A DNA stretch of 46,220 bases from the NCBI GenBank assembly GCA_902790405.1, contig CADARW010000001.1:1-46220 (forward strand). Direction: 5' to 3'. This document shows, in pieces, positions 43,414-46,220 of the stretch (positions are counted from its first letter, which is position 1; each line of letters starts with the position of its first letter). The DNA comes from an uncultured Bacteroidia bacterium. GTDB lineage: Bacteria > Bacteroidota > Bacteroidia > Bacteroidales > ML635J-15. The notes beneath the pieces are model-generated. The model worked only from the letters and a program-made list of their open reading frames with translations, was not told the origin of the DNA and searched no databases. Position numbers and translations under genes: made by a program.

Positions 43414-45398
43414 TACCTTGCAATAAGAACCTTTTCGGTTACGCTGTGTCCGTCGATGTTCATCTTTATGAAATACAAGCCTTCGCTGTAGTCGCTTACG
43501 TTCAGCTCGATGCTGCCTTCACTGCTGTTGGTGTTTTGTGTAGCGACTTTGCGACCGAGCATGTCGTAGATGTCGATGGTTATGTCCTTGCCATATTCAA
43601 CGGTGCCAAGGTTGATGTTGACAATGCTGCTGGCTGGGTTAGGGTAGATGCTTATATCGTGGTCGGCAGCATAGTCCTCGATGTCGACGATGCAAGTTAC
43701 GGGGCGTATTGCTGTTGACGTTCTGATTCCGAACTTCTCGAAAGCGGTTAGCCATTCGTCTCCACTCTTCACATACAAGGTGTTGGAGCCAGATTCGCTT
43801 CTATTTGGGGCAATGCTTACTACAAACCAGTCGCCTTCGCCATTTTGGTTAGTTCCGTTGTAGTTTATTTTGTATCCTGCATAGAAAGGACCATCGATGA
43901 TTGCAGGGTCGTCGAATTCGACAACGTAGTTGTAATTTTCGGGAATGTCGCGCAGGTAAATTTTCTTTTCGGCAAGAATAGATTCGGGAGTCTGTGTGTT
44001 TCCGTCCCAGATGTAGAACGTTACATACGAATTGTAAGTGCCTGCTTGCGATTTGAAAACAGGGACAATTATTGCGTCAACCCTCTCGAAAGAATATTGG
44101 TTAAATTTGTCGGCGTAAACTTTGGTTCTCTGTCCGTTGTGTCCGCCTACGAATCCCCATGAACCGCTAACTAGCGGGTTGCTAGGAATTTCGTTTGGAC
44201 GAATGTTTGATATTGTGTCGCAGTATTGAGGCACAGGTCCCGAGAATACCATTATATAGTCTTCCTTTGTAATCGATGTTACACCGCATTCGTTTGAAAC
44301 AGAGTGGAAAACATCGTAGAAACCTGCTGCGTTGTATTCGATACCATTAATAATATTGGCTGTTGCGGCGGTGGTTGGATAACCTCCTTCAAATTCCCAT
44401 GCCCATGCAGTCGGGTTATTTGTTGATAGGTCTTCGAAGTAAACTCTTGTGCCTGAGCGGATAAGACGTGGTGTAGCCTTGAAGTCGGCTTCGGGGATTG
44501 CCACGCATGGGTCGGTATTGGCAACGGTGATATAGTTTTCGCGGCGTAAAGTATCGAGTCCCAAGCTACTTTCGATAACGAGTTCAACATCGTAGGTGCC
44601 TGGCATAGGGAACATAATTCCAGTTGGGTTTTGTACGTTTGATGTTGTTGGAACAGCGCCTTCGAAGAACCAGTGCCAGATGTATGGCGTTCCGAGGCTT
44701 CGATCGGTGAAGTTGATGGCATCGCCTGGAGCAATGTATGTCCTGTCGGCCATAAAGTTGGCTTCGGGACGTGTGGTTGCTTCGGGAACAACGTTGATAT
44801 AGAAGTTTTTCGTTTCGGTGTCACTGTTGCCGTTCATGTCGGTAACGGTAAGTTCGACGTTGTACTGTCCCGCATGCGGATAGGTGATAGGCGTTGGGCG
44901 TTCATCTGTCGATGTCGATGGCATACCGCCTTCGAACGACCACTGGTATGTTACGAACGGTCCGTTTTGCGACAGGCTTGTGAACTGCACTATGCTATTT
45001 TCGGGAATTGTCGTAAAGTTGGCGGTGAAATCGGCAATTGGCGTTTCGGTGTTTGGAAGCACTGTGATGCACTCGGGTATAACTTCGGTGTTGACCATTG
45101 CTCCGTTCTGAACTTCAAGGATTACCGAATATGTGCCTGGGTAGTAGTAGCATATATTTTGTGGGTGCTGTTCGTTTGATGTTGTTGTTTGTGCACCTTC
45201 GAATGTCCACTGCCAGTGAGTTGGGTTGCCAGTAGTCATGTCGGTGAAGTAAACGCATTCGCCAGCGGTTATTTCGTACGAAGAAACGAGAAACTGTGCG
45301 TCGAGTCCAGCTCTGTCTTTGCCTTTTTGCGAGAATGCGTTGACGGACAGCACTACGAGTGCTATTATTATTGCCGTGATTTTCAGTATGTTTTTCAT
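43413..45398 (-). CDS. T9SS-secreted PKD-domain protein
   Basis: A 661-residue secreted or surface protein. A signal peptide (1-24, ending NAFSQ) is followed by four PKD domains of about 90 residues, each with the W-W/F-FEG core (HWQWTFEGA, TYQWSFEGG, WHWFFEGA, AWEFEGG). An uncharacterised beta region (about 390-570) and a T9SS type A sorting domain (from about 575, ISIYPNPASSIVNINL to the end) complete it. The start was moved from a TTG at 45434 to the ATG at 45398 because only the latter gives a clean signal peptide. A TAnnTTTG box at 45439-45446 precedes it. Its sorting domain differs markedly from those of the three giant proteins and it lacks their leader core. Confidence 0.92.
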   Translation of the reverse strand: MKNILKITAIIIALVVLSVNAFSQKGKDRAGLDAQFLVSSYEITAGECVYFTDMTTGNPTHWQWTFEGAQTTTSNEQHPQNICYYYPGTYSVILEVQNGAMVNTEVIPECITVLPNTETPIADFTANFTTIPENSIVQFTSLSQNGPFVTYQWSFEGGMPSTSTDERPTPITYPHAGQYNVELTVTDMNGNSDTETKNFYINVVPEATTRPEANFMADRTYIAPGDAINFTDRSLGTPYIWHWFFEGAVPTTSNVQNPTGIMFPMPGTYDVELVIESSLGLDTLRRENYITVANTDPCVAIPEADFKATPRLIRSGTRVYFEDLSTNNPTAWAWEFEGGYPTTAATANIINGIEYNAAGFYDVFHSVSNECGVTSITKEDYIMVFSGPVPQYCDTISNIRPNEIPSNPLVSGSWGFVGGHNGQRTKVYADKFNQYSFERVDAIIVPVFKSQAGTYNSYVTFYIWDGNTQTPESILAEKKIYLRDIPENYNYVVEFDDPAIIDGPFYAGYKINYNGTNQNGEGDWFVVSIAPNRSESGSNTLYVKSGDEWLTAFEKFGIRTSTAIRPVTCIVDIEDYAADHDISIYPNPASSIVNINLGTVEYGKDITIDIYDMLGRKVATQNTNSSEGSIELNVSDYSEGLYFIKMNIDGHSVTEKVLIAR

Positions 45399-45438
45399 TT
45401 GAGCCAATTTTGATGATGAAACATAAAATATCAATTTG

Positions 45439-45446
45439 CAAATATA
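45439..45446 (-). promoter_or_regulatory. TAnnTTTG promoter of the PKD-rnhA-NMO operon
   Basis: Minus-strand TATATTTG, 40 bases before the ATG. Confidence 0.55.
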
Positions 45447-45517
45447 AAATTTAATTTGGAAATCGAGATGGGTTTTAAGAAAAAAAGAAAATTGCGTATG
45501 CGTTGCAGTATATAATG

Positions 45518-45537
45518 AGACGCAATAAATTGCGTCT
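45518..45537. repeat. Dispersed palindromic repeat, partial copy 4
   Basis: AGACGCAAT and ATTGCGTCT flank AA. The right side continues GTACAG as in copy 3, but the outer left arm is lost. Confidence 0.65.
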
Positions 45538-45587
45538 GTACAGATTTCTTTTTTTCGTCTTCCAGCCTTTTCGCCTGTCAGCCTCTT

Positions 45588-46184
45588 TTATTCGAATGGT
45601 TTTCTGTTTTTGATTGCCTGCGACAGTGTGATTTCGTCGGTGTACTGCAGTTCTTCGCCTACGGCGATACCCTTGGCGATTACGGTTACCTTTACGCCGG
45701 TTGACAGCAGTTTTTTATTTATGTAGTAGTTGGTTGTTTCGCCTTCCATGGTAGTTGGCAGGGCGAGGATAATTTCGTTGATTTCGCCGGAGGATGCCCG
45801 TTCTACGAGGTCGGCGATGTGAAGGTCGGTTGGGCTGATGCCGTCCATAGGCGAAATTACACCGCCAAGCACGTGGTAGGTGCCGTTGTATTGTGCTGTG
45901 GCTTCGATTGCCATCACGTCGTTGATGTTTTCGACAACGCATACGGTTGTGTGGTCGCGGTTTGGGTTAGCGCAGATTTCGCAGATGTCGTTTTCGGAGA
46001 TGTTGTTGCACACGTGGCAGAACTTGATGTTCTCCTTCATGCGCTGAATTGTTTCGGTGAAGTTGGTGACGTCGTCGAGTGATTTGCGCAGCAGGTGTAG
46101 CACGAAGCGTTGGGCGGTCTTGCGTCCTATTCCAGGCAGTGTCATGAACTGCTGTATCGATTCGTCGATGAGTTTGTTTTGCAT
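45588..46184 (-). CDS. recR: Recombination mediator RecR
   Basis: A 198-residue RecR, full length. The N-terminal helix-hairpin-helix (LPGIGRKTAQRFVLHLL, 16-32), the four-cysteine zinc finger (Cys56, Cys59, Cys68, Cys71), the Toprim domain (about 80-175, CVVENINDVMAIE) and the C-terminal segment YTDEITLSQAI are present. With RecO and RecF it loads RecA on SSB-coated gaps. The start at 46184 matches the family N-terminus. The -7 promoter box ends only 4 bases upstream, so the transcript may be leaderless. The 3' side (45399-45587) has no strong terminator, only the partial palindrome at 45518. Confidence 0.96.
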   Translation of the reverse strand: MQNKLIDESIQQFMTLPGIGRKTAQRFVLHLLRKSLDDVTNFTETIQRMKENIKFCHVCNNISENDICEICANPNRDHTTVCVVENINDVMAIEATAQYNGTYHVLGGVISPMDGISPTDLHIADLVERASSGEINEIILALPTTMEGETTNYYINKKLLSTGVKVTVIAKGIAVGEELQYTDEITLSQAIKNRKPFE

Positions 46185-46188
46185 GGGA

Positions 46189-46196
46189 CAAAGATA
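46189..46196 (-). promoter_or_regulatory. TAnnTTTG promoter abutting recR
   Basis: Minus-strand TATCTTTG; 4 bases separate its final G from the ATG. The window ends 24 bases further on, so a -33 box can only partly be assessed. Confidence 0.5.
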
Positions 46197-46220
46197 ATTA
46201 AAAGTTAGGAGTTAAGAGTT

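Overview
The window comes from a member of the Bacteroidota, most likely an uncultured Bacteroidales. The evidence is four large proteins ending in type IX secretion (T9SS) C-terminal sorting domains, a GH92 mannosidase lipoprotein, the parA-parB-DUF5683-MltD gene order, and at least twelve upstream regions carrying the Bacteroidota -7 promoter hexamer type TAnnTTTG instead of a sigma-70 -10 box. No tRNA, rRNA, CRISPR array, integrase or complete insertion sequence was seen.

Layout. Bases 1-450 hold a promoter-like element and a run of mutually compatible hairpins, with a possible loop-loop contact, closed by a terminator: a candidate structured RNA. It lies directly upstream of an AT-rich three-gene cassette (487-2660: a MORN-type repeat protein and two unrecognised proteins). 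After a repeat-containing gap come a GH92 alpha-mannosidase lipoprotein and a small lipoprotein. From 6528 to 16872 nearly everything is on the minus strand: galE and gpsA; an M20 dipeptidase; and a compact run parA, parB, DUF5683, LysM lytic transglycosylase, D-Ala-D-Ala ligase, nitroreductase, outer-membrane protein, which joins chromosome segregation to envelope construction. A DUF486 membrane protein follows.

From 17028 to 30650 stand three tandem giant (1394-1507 residue) T9SS-secreted adhesin-like paralogues. They are built from shuffled Fn3, cleaved-adhesin/choice-of-anchor J, cadherin-like/DUF5018-type and bacterial-repeat modules. Each has its own TAnnTTTG promoter, a leader of about 100 nt with a shared core, and its own hairpin terminator. 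The shared leader is the strongest candidate for an undescribed cis-regulatory element in this window.

From 30925 onward lie a small cysteine-rich exported protein, valS, and a convergent five-gene efflux operon (TetR, TolC, adaptor, RND pump, PII-like protein). Then come a CdaA-type diadenylate cyclase gene, an operon of a PKD-domain T9SS protein with RNase HI and a nitronate monooxygenase-like enzyme, and recR with a promoter so close that its mRNA may be leaderless. Several intergenic gaps carry dispersed palindromic repeats; one copy reaches the 3' end of the diadenylate cyclase gene and another sits in the loop of the valS terminator.

All assignments come from reading the sequence and from family knowledge; no database search was run.
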